Shown here: positions 29,685 through 38,987 of the stretch, one piece after another
How positions within the stretch are numbered: the stretch's first letter is position 1
Layout of the letters: each line of letters starts with the position of its first letter
Origin: Marchantia polymorpha subsp. ruderalis
Lineage: Eukaryota > Streptophyta > Marchantiopsida > Marchantiales > Marchantiaceae
NCBI GenBank assembly: GCA_037833965.1
Contig: AP031357.1
Span: forward strand, 7,336,001 to 7,400,000
Direction: 5' to 3'
DNA length: 64,000 bases
The notes under the pieces: generated by a model
The model's input: the letters and a program-made list of their open reading frames with translations, nothing else
What the model was told of the DNA's origin: nothing
Databases searched by the model: none
Position numbers and translations under genes: made by a program

Positions 29685-32240
29685 ATGTCGAAGGTTCCCC
29701 AACTGCGAGTGTCTCCACTCAGGGTGCCGCAGATCGGTCTACGCGCATTTCAAGATGTGCTGACGAGGCTGAAGCTCGATTTTCTCCTCTGGGGGTGGAA
29801 TTGGACGTGTCCGGAGATGGTGCGCGAGTATCTGCAAGAGAGACACAAGCCTTCTCGCGGATTTCGCCCACACCCAGAGAGATGGGAAATTTGCAATTGG
29901 GCGCAGGTGTTGGGCAGGTGTGCCGGCGAGGAAGGGGATCTCCTCTTCGAGGCCGACAGCGTGAAAGTGTCCCAGGAGGAAGAAGTCTCTTACAATGAGC
30001 TCTTCAAGGTGGCTAGACATCCCAAGAACGGTTTCCGGACTCGGGATTACAAGGATCGATTGCGGAGAAATGTCGCGACAGCATTGCTGCAGATATTGCA
30101 GCCGACCAAGACCGCTTACATGCATGGTTGGCAGGTAGAGTTCGTGGAGCTAGTGTTGTCAGGAGCTCCGGTGCATTGGGCACGGCTCCTGTGGAAGGTG
30201 ACGCGCCAACATGCGCAAGAAGAGAGGGGAGGAACGCTCAATCATCTATCGCCTCACTTAATCGTGTTTTACCGGGCGATGGGATGTTTGACGAATGCTG
30301 AGAAAACTCGGTTTCCGCAGCTGAGCCGGTCTTATCCAGGTAGATATTCGAGGGAGGCCGAAGTAGACACGGATCCGGACGAGGAACCTGCCAGTACGCC
30401 TCCGGCTCCGGCTCCAGCCAGAGCAGCAGAAGAACGTCGAAGTGAGCGCATTCCGCGCAAGCGGAAGTGGGATGAGAGACCTGAGGACAGGCAGCCGGAA
30501 GTACCAGCTGCGCCGACTCGTGGTCGGCCCACCCCCGAGCCTCACAGTCGACCAAAACAGAGGGCACGCAGAATGCCAACTGTTACTGAGGAGACCAGGC
30601 GAACTCCGACCCGGCGGAATCTCACACAGGAAGAGATAATTGCTCAGGTCCTAGGGAAGACGGCAGAAACCTCTGCACAGAAGGCACCACGGCCTTCGGG
30701 AGGAGATGGACGGACTGACAGCCGGCCGACTGCGAGTCGGATGACTGAAGGTCGACAAGCGGAAGGAAGGCCAACTGAACGGCGCGTTGAACCGGACAGC
30801 AGGCCGGAAGCAGAAGAGAGTTTGGCTGACGAGCCAACAATCCTCAAAGGGTCGTCTTCGGCGGAAGGCACTTCTGGAAGAACGCCCCCAACAAGCAGGC
30901 CAAGTGGAGTCAAGACGCGCAGGGTGTATCCGACTCCCAGTCGGACAACTGCTGGTCGGCCGACTGCGAGTCGGACAACAGAGAGTCAGCCGGATTCGCC
31001 GACTGCGAGACGGATGGGGCCAACGACCAGTGAGCGGACGCCTTCGGCGGACGCACCTTCAGCAAGGACACCTTCCGCGCAGATTGCGCCGGAAGGACAG
31101 GCAGCAGAAGCGGGCGGTGCAAGAGTGACAAAAGTCACTGCGGCGTCGACCCCTTCACAAACCGAAGATCGAGCCGGAACAGGGGCTCAAGCAGTGGGAT
31201 CTCCCACTGCCCTGGATATTTTAGCAGGCAGTGGAGCAGCAGTCGCAGCCGAAGCTGCTGCGCGCCACAGTTCCAGGGAGTCGCCAAGGGATTCGGTGGC
31301 GACTGAAATCCTCGAGACTGAGGATGATACGAGCTCGGAAGAGCAGGAAGCGGATTCGGTGCAGAAAACGCCAACAGGGGTGCTGTGCGAACAGATAGTT
31401 CCACTCCTGCGATATCTGGATCGCAAGACATCCAAATACGGAAGTGCCTTAAAACCGCAGTCTTATGTGGAGACTATCAGGCGAAGGACGAGGATCAAGG
31501 TGGCAAAGTGGGCCTCTAGTTGCCAAGTATATGTGGAAAGGAACACCGCCCTCCGACAACACCTGGCGGTCACCCAGAAGCTGTACCAAGCCTTGCAGCA
31601 GCAGAAGGAGGATGCGGCGACGAAGAGTCAGGCGGAGGCCGAACTAATACGGGCAAAGATCGAGTCGGAACTGCAGGAGGAGCGGAGACAGAACAAAGTC
31701 CTAGCAGCCGAGCTTGCGCGCCAGACGCGCGCCTTAGAGGAAAGTCAAAGAGCCCGCAAGGAGGATGAGGAGTTGTTGTGCAACTTGCAAACCGAGTGCT
31801 CGGATTTGAGGGCACAACGTGCGGATTTAGAAATGCAGCTGGCAGAGGTGGAGAGCAGCTGCAGGGCACGAGGAGAGTTGGCGGCACGGGTGACTCGTTG
31901 TCTAAACGGATACACCCATTGGGAGGTGGCAGCCCAAGAGAGGATCACACTCAGGGAGTTCGAGCTTCGGGCGGCGGCCTTGACGGAAGGTGACAGTCGG
32001 AGTCGGCGGCGAGTGGCAAGAAAATTAGAAACTTTCTTGTCGGGTGCGTGCGACACTATGGCGCACTTGCAGTCGGAAGTCACTGCAGCGCTCCGACGCC
32101 TGGGGTTACGCAGCCGGTCGGAAGTCTGGCAAGGTAGAGATAGTACGCGGAGCAGTCCGGCGCGCAGGAGGCGCAGCACCGGATCTGCTGAGTGCAGTAG
32201 AGTAGTTTGGTTTCGCGCAGATGCTGCGAGTGGTAGATAG
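29685..32240 (+). CDS. U3-encoded protein of family 2 (about 851 aa)
   Basis: Function unknown. The first ATG is 29685 (MSKVPQLRVSPLRV); the frame is open a little upstream to 29667, where only GTG is available. The protein is homologous to the family 1 U3 protein in layout and blocks: LDFLLWGWNWTCPEMVREYL, SRGFRPHPERW, GFRTRDYKDRLRR and GAPVHWARLLWKVTRQHAQEE, then LNHLSPHLIVFYR. It has the basic PRKRKWDERPED and RPKQRARR motifs, a linker rich in PSA and TESR/TASR units, a long coiled coil, and the RRRRSTGSAEC tail. It shares with family 1 the protein domains but not the leader DNA, which argues for selection on the protein. The linker carries GTCGGCCGAC palindromes instead of the family 1 motif. 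Confidence 0.8.
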   Translation: MSKVPQLRVSPLRVPQIGLRAFQDVLTRLKLDFLLWGWNWTCPEMVREYLQERHKPSRGFRPHPERWEICNWAQVLGRCAGEEGDLLFEADSVKVSQEEEVSYNELFKVARHPKNGFRTRDYKDRLRRNVATALLQILQPTKTAYMHGWQVEFVELVLSGAPVHWARLLWKVTRQHAQEERGGTLNHLSPHLIVFYRAMGCLTNAEKTRFPQLSRSYPGRYSREAEVDTDPDEEPASTPPAPAPARAAEERRSERIPRKRKWDERPEDRQPEVPAAPTRGRPTPEPHSRPKQRARRMPTVTEETRRTPTRRNLTQEEIIAQVLGKTAETSAQKAPRPSGGDGRTDSRPTASRMTEGRQAEGRPTERRVEPDSRPEAEESLADEPTILKGSSSAEGTSGRTPPTSRPSGVKTRRVYPTPSRTTAGRPTASRTTESQPDSPTARRMGPTTSERTPSADAPSARTPSAQIAPEGQAAEAGGARVTKVTAASTPSQTEDRAGTGAQAVGSPTALDILAGSGAAVAAEAAARHSSRESPRDSVATEILETEDDTSSEEQEADSVQKTPTGVLCEQIVPLLRYLDRKTSKYGSALKPQSYVETIRRRTRIKVAKWASSCQVYVERNTALRQHLAVTQKLYQALQQQKEDAATKSQAEAELIRAKIESELQEERRQNKVLAAELARQTRALEESQRARKEDEELLCNLQTECSDLRAQRADLEMQLAEVESSCRARGELAARVTRCLNGYTHWEVAAQERITLREFELRAAALTEGDSRSRRRVARKLETFLSGACDTMAHLQSEVTAALRRLGLRSRSEVWQGRDSTRSSPARRRRSTGSAECSRVVWFRADAASGR

Positions 32241-32273
32241 GATAGCGTAGTGCTAGTTAGGATCTTTTGAGAG

Positions 32274-32302
32274 TATAAAGTAGATCAAGGCGTTTTGCCT
32301 TG
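32274..32302 (+). promoter_or_regulatory. LTR promoter: TATA box and adjacent inverted repeat, B 5' LTR
   Basis: TATAAAGTA at 32274 is followed after 12 bases by CAAGGC-GTTTT-GCCTTG (32286-32302). The short 3' LTR repeats it at 39734 and 39746-39762. The arms differ from family 1 by a paired change, keeping perfect complementarity. Confidence 0.7.
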
Positions 32303-33158
32303 GGACTCTTCCAGTTTCGGAAGTGCAGATCAGGAACTCACTTTCTTGGCGTGTTTGTGCATTTGGTCCTGGCACCACGTAGAGAAGCTGCAGCATAGCG
32401 AAGTTACCGTATGTTGTAGTTGAAGGCCTTCGGCTGAATGTTCAGAGCTAGTACCCGGTTAGAGACTTGAGTAGTGCGGATCTGCACCTGCGGGTGATTT
32501 CTGATACTCAGAGCCGGCTGCGAGTTAGATACTTGAACAGTTCCCCCTTACTCCTTCGAGTGACATATCCTGATTGTACTCCTACGGGAAGTTTCCCCTG
32601 AATGCCAATGTGAAGTTTCATTACTTCGTGTAAACCTTGGTTTGTAATTCAGGTTGTGTGTGTGTTACTGGATCGTGTTTTCAGTAAGTTCTCAGTCGGG
32701 TCTGCACTCCCTGCGTTTTGTGTGATAGTCGAGGGTGACGTCCACGGCGTACGTAGAGGCTTCGTTCCGAAGTGAGAAGTCCAGTCCGGGTACCCCCGCT
32801 AGTTCCTGGCGGAAGGGCAGTAAAAGCCGGAGTGGGAGGCACTTCCTGCAGAACCTCTGAGTGAACTTGCGAGACACTTTCCTCCTGAAATCCGAAGCGG
32901 AGGTCCTGACCGACCTCCGAGTTGTGCTTTTTTTGCCAGTTTCAGGTGTGTGTGTGTGTGTTGAGTGACCAAGCTGTACCGTGCATCCTCCGAGCATCCT
33001 CCGAGTTGAGATCCTCCTCCGAGTCGAGCCTCCGAGTCGAGCACTGCAGTATTTCTGGGAGTGACAGTCGCCTAGAATTCAAACTCTACCAAAAGTCTGT
33101 TAAATGTGACACTTTTACTCTGTGTGTTGCCTCTGTCCCTGTGGGTTCGATCTTTTTA

Positions 33159-33188
33159 CCACCATACTGCAGTTTTAGCCTTTGGTGG
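33159..33188 (+). promoter_or_regulatory. U5 stem near the LTR end, element B
   Basis: CCACCA (33159-33164) pairs with TGGTGG (33183-33188). Family 1 has CCACTA/TAGTGG at the matching place. It is the second covarying pair in the R-U5-leader region. Confidence 0.6.
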
Positions 33189-33219
33189 GTTATTACATAA
33201 GGAGCCGACAACTTCTTTT

Positions 33220-33239
33220 TGGCGCCGCTGCCGGGGACA
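33220..33239 (+). other. Primer binding site, tRNA-Asp type, element B
   Basis: Identical to the site in element A and also 22 nt after the LTR end. The spacer AGCCGACAACTTCTTTT is nearly the same in both elements. Confidence 0.85.
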
Positions 33240-33280
33240 GTGCGTCAACACCAGAAACCTTGAGCAGCAATGCTCGGTGA

Positions 33281-36109
33281 ATGTCGACGAGCGATAGTGT
33301 GGGAAACCTGAGTGCGAGAGCCACACGGAAACTCCGTCGAGATTCAGAAAAAACCGTGGAAACAAAACGGCGAACTAAAAAGAAGACTCCCGGTGAGGAC
33401 TCTGCAGAAAGATCGCCATCACCGACTACTGGAAGACAAAGGCGTTCCAGTTCACCTACCGAGAGCATTGAGCTAACAGTTCTATTGGACATCCCTCCGA
33501 CAGGAACTCTTCCTGAGTTTGGCCAACCTAGGATCAGTCCGTCGACAGGATCACCGATGGCAGAACATCAAGCCAATCTCCGCCAGGCGTTTTCCCAACC
33601 TACCACCAAACATTCGTATCCAAGATACACGGGAACGGGCGACGACGATGATGCAGATTCATACATAAAGCTCTTCGAGTCTGTCTCCATCGCCAATCGT
33701 GAGACCAGTGATGAAGACAGATTACGAATCTTTCCTAGCCTGCTACGCAGACGAGCGCGTAGCTGGTACAACCATGAGAGCACCGACCCCACTGGCATCC
33801 GGACCTGGGCTCAGCTCAAGGAAAAGTTTCTGAGGCGGTTCCGCGAACTCGGATATGACAGTCGAGTTCTGACCCGGCTTCGAAATCTTCGACGCGAGCG
33901 GAAGGAGAATCTTCGAGACTACACTGAGAGATTCCAAGACCTCCTAGATCGAATTCCGAAGACAGGCCCGGGAGAACCGTATTCGGTACAACAGGCAGTG
34001 GATTGGTATGTGATAGGGCTCTCAAGAGAAATGGAGACCTTCTGTAGGAGAGGCAAGACTGACACAATCCAAGATGTGATAGCTTCCGCGGAGACCTTTG
34101 AGACGTCAACCCTTGACACTCGAAGACGCGACCGACGGTCGACGAAGAAGAAGTCGCAAGGCGGACGTCGGAAGAGAAGGAACTCGCCTTCCTCGACAGA
34201 AGAATCAAGCTCCTCCGAATCAAGTTCTTCCTCGGAAGAGGAAGAGGACTCGTCATCTTCAGAAGAAGAAAGACGGAAGAAGAAACGCAGTGCGATCAAG
34301 AAGAAGGATCGAGGTAAGGGAATCCCAGTGAAGACTCAAGGGGACATCGCAGCCAAGGTAGACAACCTGGTGAAGAATTTTGCGGACCTGAAAGTTCATG
34401 TAGTGGGAGGCCAAGACCGACGTAAATCACCTGCGAGACAACGAGCGAATCTCTGGTGCACTACGTGCGGACAGGTGGGACATGCCAACACGGAGTGCAT
34501 GTCCGCGAGGCCATCTTACCCAGTGAATGCGGTCGAATGGGCACCACAGTGGGAGAACCCCATGTATTATGCTGAGCCGCCTATGTATTATGCTGAGCAG
34601 GTTGAGGACACCGCCTACTCGGTACAGACAGCTCCAGCTACAACTCCGAACCCACCGGTGCATATACCGCGCTTTGTTCCGAGGGAAATGGCGGGTACAC
34701 TCCCACCAAGACGCATGGCACCTCCAGGCAATCACAACCGACCTCGACCACAATTCGATGGTTGCTACAACTGCGGAGACATGGGGCATTACGCGCCAAG
34801 CTGTCCCCACCCGAGGAAGCCAATGGGGTATGCACCATTGTGCAGCAATTGCAAGAAGTCCGGACATACAGCAGCTGAATGTGATCAGCCCCAACTCCCT
34901 AGGCCAGCCGTGCGTTTCGTATCAACACCTGGCAAGGAAGAAGTGCAGGTCAACCAGGTAGAACTGAGTCTGGACCCAGCTGAAGGAGACGAAGTATGGC
35001 CAGAGGAAGAAGTAATGTGCGGTCGGGTAGAAACTCGAAGTTCGAAGAGGAGAGGAGAAGGCCATGAGGACACTCGCCGCCTCGAGCGTAGGGAAGAGAG
35101 GAGGAAGTCTAAAGAAGTTAGAGAAGGCCCGAGGAGAAGGCCGGGTACACCTCCGGCTATGAGAAACACCCAGCCGGAGCAGAACTCAGAAAAAGCGGAC
35201 AAGTATTCAGAAGAGTTCCGGACTCGAGATTACCTTCCGGACATCAAAGATGAGGTGAGTCACCTCATCAAGGAAGCACTGGGCGCCGGAATGACATCCG
35301 ACGACCGGAAGGCGGTTAGGCCCCCTACACCCCTTCCGACCGCGAGTACAGAGAAACTTCCGGCCGTGACTTCCAACACTTCCTACGACATAGTGAAAGA
35401 CATGGGAAGCCAGAGGGCAAATATTTCCTTCCACCAGTTGTTGGAAGACAATAAGACGTACAGGAGGATGCTGATGCTTTCGTTGCGCCGACCACGCAAA
35501 CCCCGAAAAGAGAAACTTCCGGCTGTGTACAGAGTGGAAGGAGGAGACCTGGGACCTCCAGAGATCGAAGTAGAGATCGGAGGCTGCGTCATTCAGAAGG
35601 TACCAGTGGACTCCGGCTCGGGCGTGAATATCATGACCGAGGAGACAGCGAACTCCTTGGGGTTCCAGACCTTCGAACCTACATCCCGAGTATTGCGACT
35701 GGCCGATCAAACACGCAGAATGCCACTAGGAATGTTGAGCAATGTGAGAACCAACATTGGAGGAGTGGACTTTCAACTGTCCTACATAATACTGCAACCT
35801 CTGATGAAGAAAGGTTATGATGTGCTGCTTGGCAGACCGTGGCTATACGATGCCAAAGCAAGGTGTGACTGGAGTAGGAAGAGATTACAGTTCCGTAGCC
35901 CTGCTGACCCTCCGACTGTCATTACCGTACCGTGGACCAAGGTACCCCATGAGGGCGAAACACCTTCCACCACCTCCGGTTACACAACCGGAGGGGAGAC
36001 CAGCTCATCATGCACTTCAGAGACCGAAACGTCGGAAGACTTTGTGGGCTACGTCACTTGCTGCTCCATTGAGGAGGAAGGAGACGAGGTGTATCCGGAT
36101 GAGGAATAG
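33281..36109 (+). CDS. gag: Gag-protease polyprotein of element B (942 aa)
   Basis: Same architecture as the protein of A. The gag domain has RARSWYNHEST, LKEKFLRRFRELGYDS and QAVDWYVIGLSREMETFCRR. A long Ser/Glu tract follows (about residues 300-330), then CCHC knuckles LWCTTCGQVGHANTEC, GCYNCGDMGHYAPSC and LCSNCKKSGHTAAEC. Next comes a retropepsin-like site with D777 in VPVDSGSGVNIM, and WLYDAKARCDWSRKRLQF. The N-terminal tail and the linkers differ strongly from A while the domains stay close. The start is ATG 33281; an overlapping 13-codon upstream frame begins at 33270. The frame ends in UAG followed by CAA CTA. It looks whole. Confidence 0.93.
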   Translation: MSTSDSVGNLSARATRKLRRDSEKTVETKRRTKKKTPGEDSAERSPSPTTGRQRRSSSPTESIELTVLLDIPPTGTLPEFGQPRISPSTGSPMAEHQANLRQAFSQPTTKHSYPRYTGTGDDDDADSYIKLFESVSIANRETSDEDRLRIFPSLLRRRARSWYNHESTDPTGIRTWAQLKEKFLRRFRELGYDSRVLTRLRNLRRERKENLRDYTERFQDLLDRIPKTGPGEPYSVQQAVDWYVIGLSREMETFCRRGKTDTIQDVIASAETFETSTLDTRRRDRRSTKKKSQGGRRKRRNSPSSTEESSSSESSSSSEEEEDSSSSEEERRKKKRSAIKKKDRGKGIPVKTQGDIAAKVDNLVKNFADLKVHVVGGQDRRKSPARQRANLWCTTCGQVGHANTECMSARPSYPVNAVEWAPQWENPMYYAEPPMYYAEQVEDTAYSVQTAPATTPNPPVHIPRFVPREMAGTLPPRRMAPPGNHNRPRPQFDGCYNCGDMGHYAPSCPHPRKPMGYAPLCSNCKKSGHTAAECDQPQLPRPAVRFVSTPGKEEVQVNQVELSLDPAEGDEVWPEEEVMCGRVETRSSKRRGEGHEDTRRLERREERRKSKEVREGPRRRPGTPPAMRNTQPEQNSEKADKYSEEFRTRDYLPDIKDEVSHLIKEALGAGMTSDDRKAVRPPTPLPTASTEKLPAVTSNTSYDIVKDMGSQRANISFHQLLEDNKTYRRMLMLSLRRPRKPRKEKLPAVYRVEGGDLGPPEIEVEIGGCVIQKVPVDSGSGVNIMTEETANSLGFQTFEPTSRVLRLADQTRRMPLGMLSNVRTNIGGVDFQLSYIILQPLMKKGYDVLLGRPWLYDAKARCDWSRKRLQFRSPADPPTVITVPWTKVPHEGETPSTTSGYTTGGETSSSCTSETETSEDFVGYVTCCSIEEEGDEVYPDEE

Positions 36110-36115
36110 CAACTA
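36107..36115 (+). promoter_or_regulatory. Read-through stop context between gag and pol, element B
   Basis: TAG CAA CTA fits UAG-CAR-YYA. The third-codon base differs from element A (CTA against TTA) but stays within the YYA rule. Pol is open in the same frame straight after it. Confidence 0.75.
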
Positions 36116-36208
36116 GCAGCCGGACTGGGCAGAAGCGAGATCAGTCACACAGAGGGGATTGTTGACCCGAGTGATTGCTGCGAACTGCAACTCAGTCCAG
36201 GTAAAGGC

Positions 36209-38950
36209 TTGAAGGTGTCAAGCCAGGTACAAGGAGAAGAGTTGAACAGGGTACAGGCGTTTCTTCGCCAGTATGAGGATGTCTTCGCATGGAAGATTGA
36301 AGACATGAAAGGCATACCTGCAAGGTATGGAGAGCACAGGATCGACTTGTTGGACGAGGCAGTTCCGGTTCGCCAACGCCAATACAGGCTCAACCCAAAA
36401 TATTCATTATTGGTGAAGGACGAAATCGATAAGTACCTGAGCGCAGGAATCATCTACCCGGTACTCAGTAGCGAGTGGGTGTCGCCTATCGTGATCGTGC
36501 CCAAGAAACTGACGGGTAAGATCCGGGTGTGCCAGGACTTCCGAAAGCTGAACGCAGCAACGAGGAAGGACCATCACCCTCTTCCTTTCACGGACTCTAT
36601 TTTAGACCATGTAGCAGGGCATGAATGCTACAGTTTCCTAGACGGATTCTCCGGCTACAACCAGGTGTCCATCAGGGAACAGGACAAGGACAAAACAACC
36701 TTCACGACCGACTGGGGAACCTATGCTTATCACAAGATGCCGTTCGGTCTGTGCAACGCGCCAGCGACGTTCCAGCGGATGATGACAAACATTTTCCAAG
36801 AGCACCTGAGGAAGTTCCTAGAAATTTTCATCGACGACTTTTGTGTCTTCGGTAAGAGGTCGGAGCACCTTAACCATCTTCGGCAAACGTTCGACAGATG
36901 TAGGGAGAGCAGCTTGTCCTTACACCCTGAGAAATGTTTCTTCTTCATGACCAGCGGAATCCTGCTAGGGCACCGAGTTTCGTCCGATGGCATTGCAGTG
37001 GATGTAGAGAAGGTGAAGATTATTCTCGAACTGCAGCCGCCAACGAATCTGCGTGAGTTGAGGGCCTTCCTTGGCCATGTAGGTTATTACAGAAGGTTCA
37101 TAAATATGTACGCCATCTTGGCAGCCAACCTGACGAAGCTGCTTAAGAAGGAGGAACCCTATGTGTGGGGCAAGGAGCAACAGCTGGCCTTTGAAACGCT
37201 CAAAGCCAAACTGACGACTGCTCCGGTTCTGAGAAGTCCGGATTGGAACAGACCTTTCCATGTCTATGTAGACACGTCGGCGTTTGCAATCGGGGTGGTT
37301 CTCAGTCAGAAGGACGACAACAAGAAAGACTACCCGATTTACTTCGCGAGTCGTCAGTTGTCAGCAGCAGAGAAGAAATACACGACAACTGAGAGGGAGG
37401 CGTTGGGAATGGTGTACTCCTGTAAGAAGTTCCGACATTATTTGATCTGCTATGAGTTCGTGTTTCATGTAGATCATTACGCCTTACAGCACCTGGTGAA
37501 GAAGGCGGATCTGTCCGGACGAATTGCCAGGTGGGTACTACTGCTGCAGGAATTCACCTACACTGTACAGACACGGAAAGGCGTTCACCATGAGAACGCG
37601 GACTACCTCTCCCGACTATGGACCAAACCCATAGAGGAGGAAGTAGTGGATGATTTTCCCGACGAACAACTTTTTCAGTTGTCCGCCAGCCATGAGTCCA
37701 GGTACGCGGACTTATACAGGTTTCTGCTCACACTCCAATGTCCGGAAGGATTGGATGCAGAGCAGCGCACAGTCTTCGTTCATAAAGCGGGACCTTACCA
37801 GCTCCAACAGGGGGTCTTGTTCAAGAAAATGGCAGACGACAGGCTGTGCAGATGTCTAGAGGAGTCTGAAGTCCCGCGAGTTGTAAAAGCCATGCACACA
37901 GAAGACGCTGGTGGTCACTACGCCACCAGAAATACAGTGACCAAAATTGTGAATGCAGGATACTGGTGGCCGACGATGTTCAAAGATGTACACGACTACG
38001 TTCGCAAATGCGACAGCTGCCAGAGGACGGGAAGGCCGACTCCGACCACGAGATGGCCTCTTACACCAATCATGCCATTGGCACCATTTGAAAAATGGGG
38101 GATCGACTTCGTGGGACCAATACAACCTGTCACTAAAGGCACGCGCAGGCGCTACATATTGGTAGCAACAGACTATGCGACCAAGATGGTGGAGGCAGAA
38201 GCCACAAGGCACGACGACGCAGCCGCAGTAGCACGGTTCCTATTCGAATCCATCATCACGCGCTACGGGTGCCCCCTAGAAATAGTCAGTGACAGAGGAA
38301 CGCACTTTCTGAATCAGGTGATAGAAAGTTTGACGCGGCACTTCCAGATTAAGCATCGGAAGACTACTCCATACAACCCCAAGGCAAATGGTCTGACAGA
38401 GAAGTCCAATGGATTACTCTGTAAGATACTCCTCAAAGTGACTGTAAACCATGCTCATGACTGGGACACCAAGCTACCGGCCGCCTTATGGGCATATAGA
38501 ACGGCAGAAAAAGTCACCACCAGGCAAACACCTTACTTCCTAGTTTATGGGCAGCATCCGATCTTACCCATCGAATTTGAGATACCTACGAAGAGGACCT
38601 TAGATCAGAGAAGGCTGGACGCGGAAGAAAGTCAGGCATATCGACTGCAAGAGGTAATGGCACTGGAGGAAAGACGTCAAGAGGCCGAAGATCGGACAAA
38701 GCAATTACAACTCAGGCGGAAGGAGAAGTACGATCGAAGGCTCAAACCAGTACTGCTGGAGAAGGGCGACTTGGCTCTGCTATACGATAGCAGACATGCT
38801 AGATTTCCAGGCAAGCTCCACTTGAGGTGGATGGGACCTTACAAGGTGATAGAAGTTTTCCCAAATGGATCCATCCAACTCGCAGAACTGACGGGAGAAT
38901 GGTTAGGCACCCGCGTGAACGGATGGCGTCTGAAGAAATACCACGTGTAA
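36209..38950 (+). CDS. pol: Pol polyprotein of element B: RT, RNase H, integrase
   Basis: The frame is open from right after the gag stop at 36109; 36209 is merely a TTG, so no separate start is implied. It is very close to pol of A along its length: the RT box FIDD (D209 and D210 when numbered from 36209), RNase H VYVDTSAFAIGVVLSQ, the integrase zinc motif starting MHTEDAGGHYATRN, and a catalytic triad in GIDFVGP, VSDRGTHF and NGLTEKSN with the same spacing as A. It ends NGWRLKKYHV. Pol is far more alike between A and B than their gag tails or LTRs, as expected for enzymes under constraint. It looks whole. Confidence 0.95.
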   Translation: MKVSSQVQGEELNRVQAFLRQYEDVFAWKIEDMKGIPARYGEHRIDLLDEAVPVRQRQYRLNPKYSLLVKDEIDKYLSAGIIYPVLSSEWVSPIVIVPKKLTGKIRVCQDFRKLNAATRKDHHPLPFTDSILDHVAGHECYSFLDGFSGYNQVSIREQDKDKTTFTTDWGTYAYHKMPFGLCNAPATFQRMMTNIFQEHLRKFLEIFIDDFCVFGKRSEHLNHLRQTFDRCRESSLSLHPEKCFFFMTSGILLGHRVSSDGIAVDVEKVKIILELQPPTNLRELRAFLGHVGYYRRFINMYAILAANLTKLLKKEEPYVWGKEQQLAFETLKAKLTTAPVLRSPDWNRPFHVYVDTSAFAIGVVLSQKDDNKKDYPIYFASRQLSAAEKKYTTTEREALGMVYSCKKFRHYLICYEFVFHVDHYALQHLVKKADLSGRIARWVLLLQEFTYTVQTRKGVHHENADYLSRLWTKPIEEEVVDDFPDEQLFQLSASHESRYADLYRFLLTLQCPEGLDAEQRTVFVHKAGPYQLQQGVLFKKMADDRLCRCLEESEVPRVVKAMHTEDAGGHYATRNTVTKIVNAGYWWPTMFKDVHDYVRKCDSCQRTGRPTPTTRWPLTPIMPLAPFEKWGIDFVGPIQPVTKGTRRRYILVATDYATKMVEAEATRHDDAAAVARFLFESIITRYGCPLEIVSDRGTHFLNQVIESLTRHFQIKHRKTTPYNPKANGLTEKSNGLLCKILLKVTVNHAHDWDTKLPAALWAYRTAEKVTTRQTPYFLVYGQHPILPIEFEIPTKRTLDQRRLDAEESQAYRLQEVMALEERRQEAEDRTKQLQLRRKEKYDRRLKPVLLEKGDLALLYDSRHARFPGKLHLRWMGPYKVIEVFPNGSIQLAELTGEWLGTRVNGWRLKKYHV

Positions 38951-38974
38951 ATGTTCGCGTGGGCGCTCACAATT

Positions 38975-38987
38975 GAGGAGGGGGGCA
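38975..38987 (+). other. Polypurine tract of element B
   Basis: GAGGAGGGGGGCA just before the 3' LTR start at 38988. The preceding CGCTCACAATT is also shared with element A. Confidence 0.9.

Larger units (their letters stand above)
28330..33197 (+). repeat. 5' LTR of element B (4868 bp)
   Basis: Starts TGTGGTAACACAC and ends GGGTTATTACA. Contents: structured U3 block 28696-28816, U3 gene 29685-32240, TATA 32274, R-U5 with (GT)n near 32946-32961. Apart from the start, the structured block, the U3 gene and the promoter-R-U5 end, its sequence is unrelated to family 1. The region 28330-29640 has no credible gene. It holds GC-rich short inverted repeats and the structured block. Confidence 0.95.
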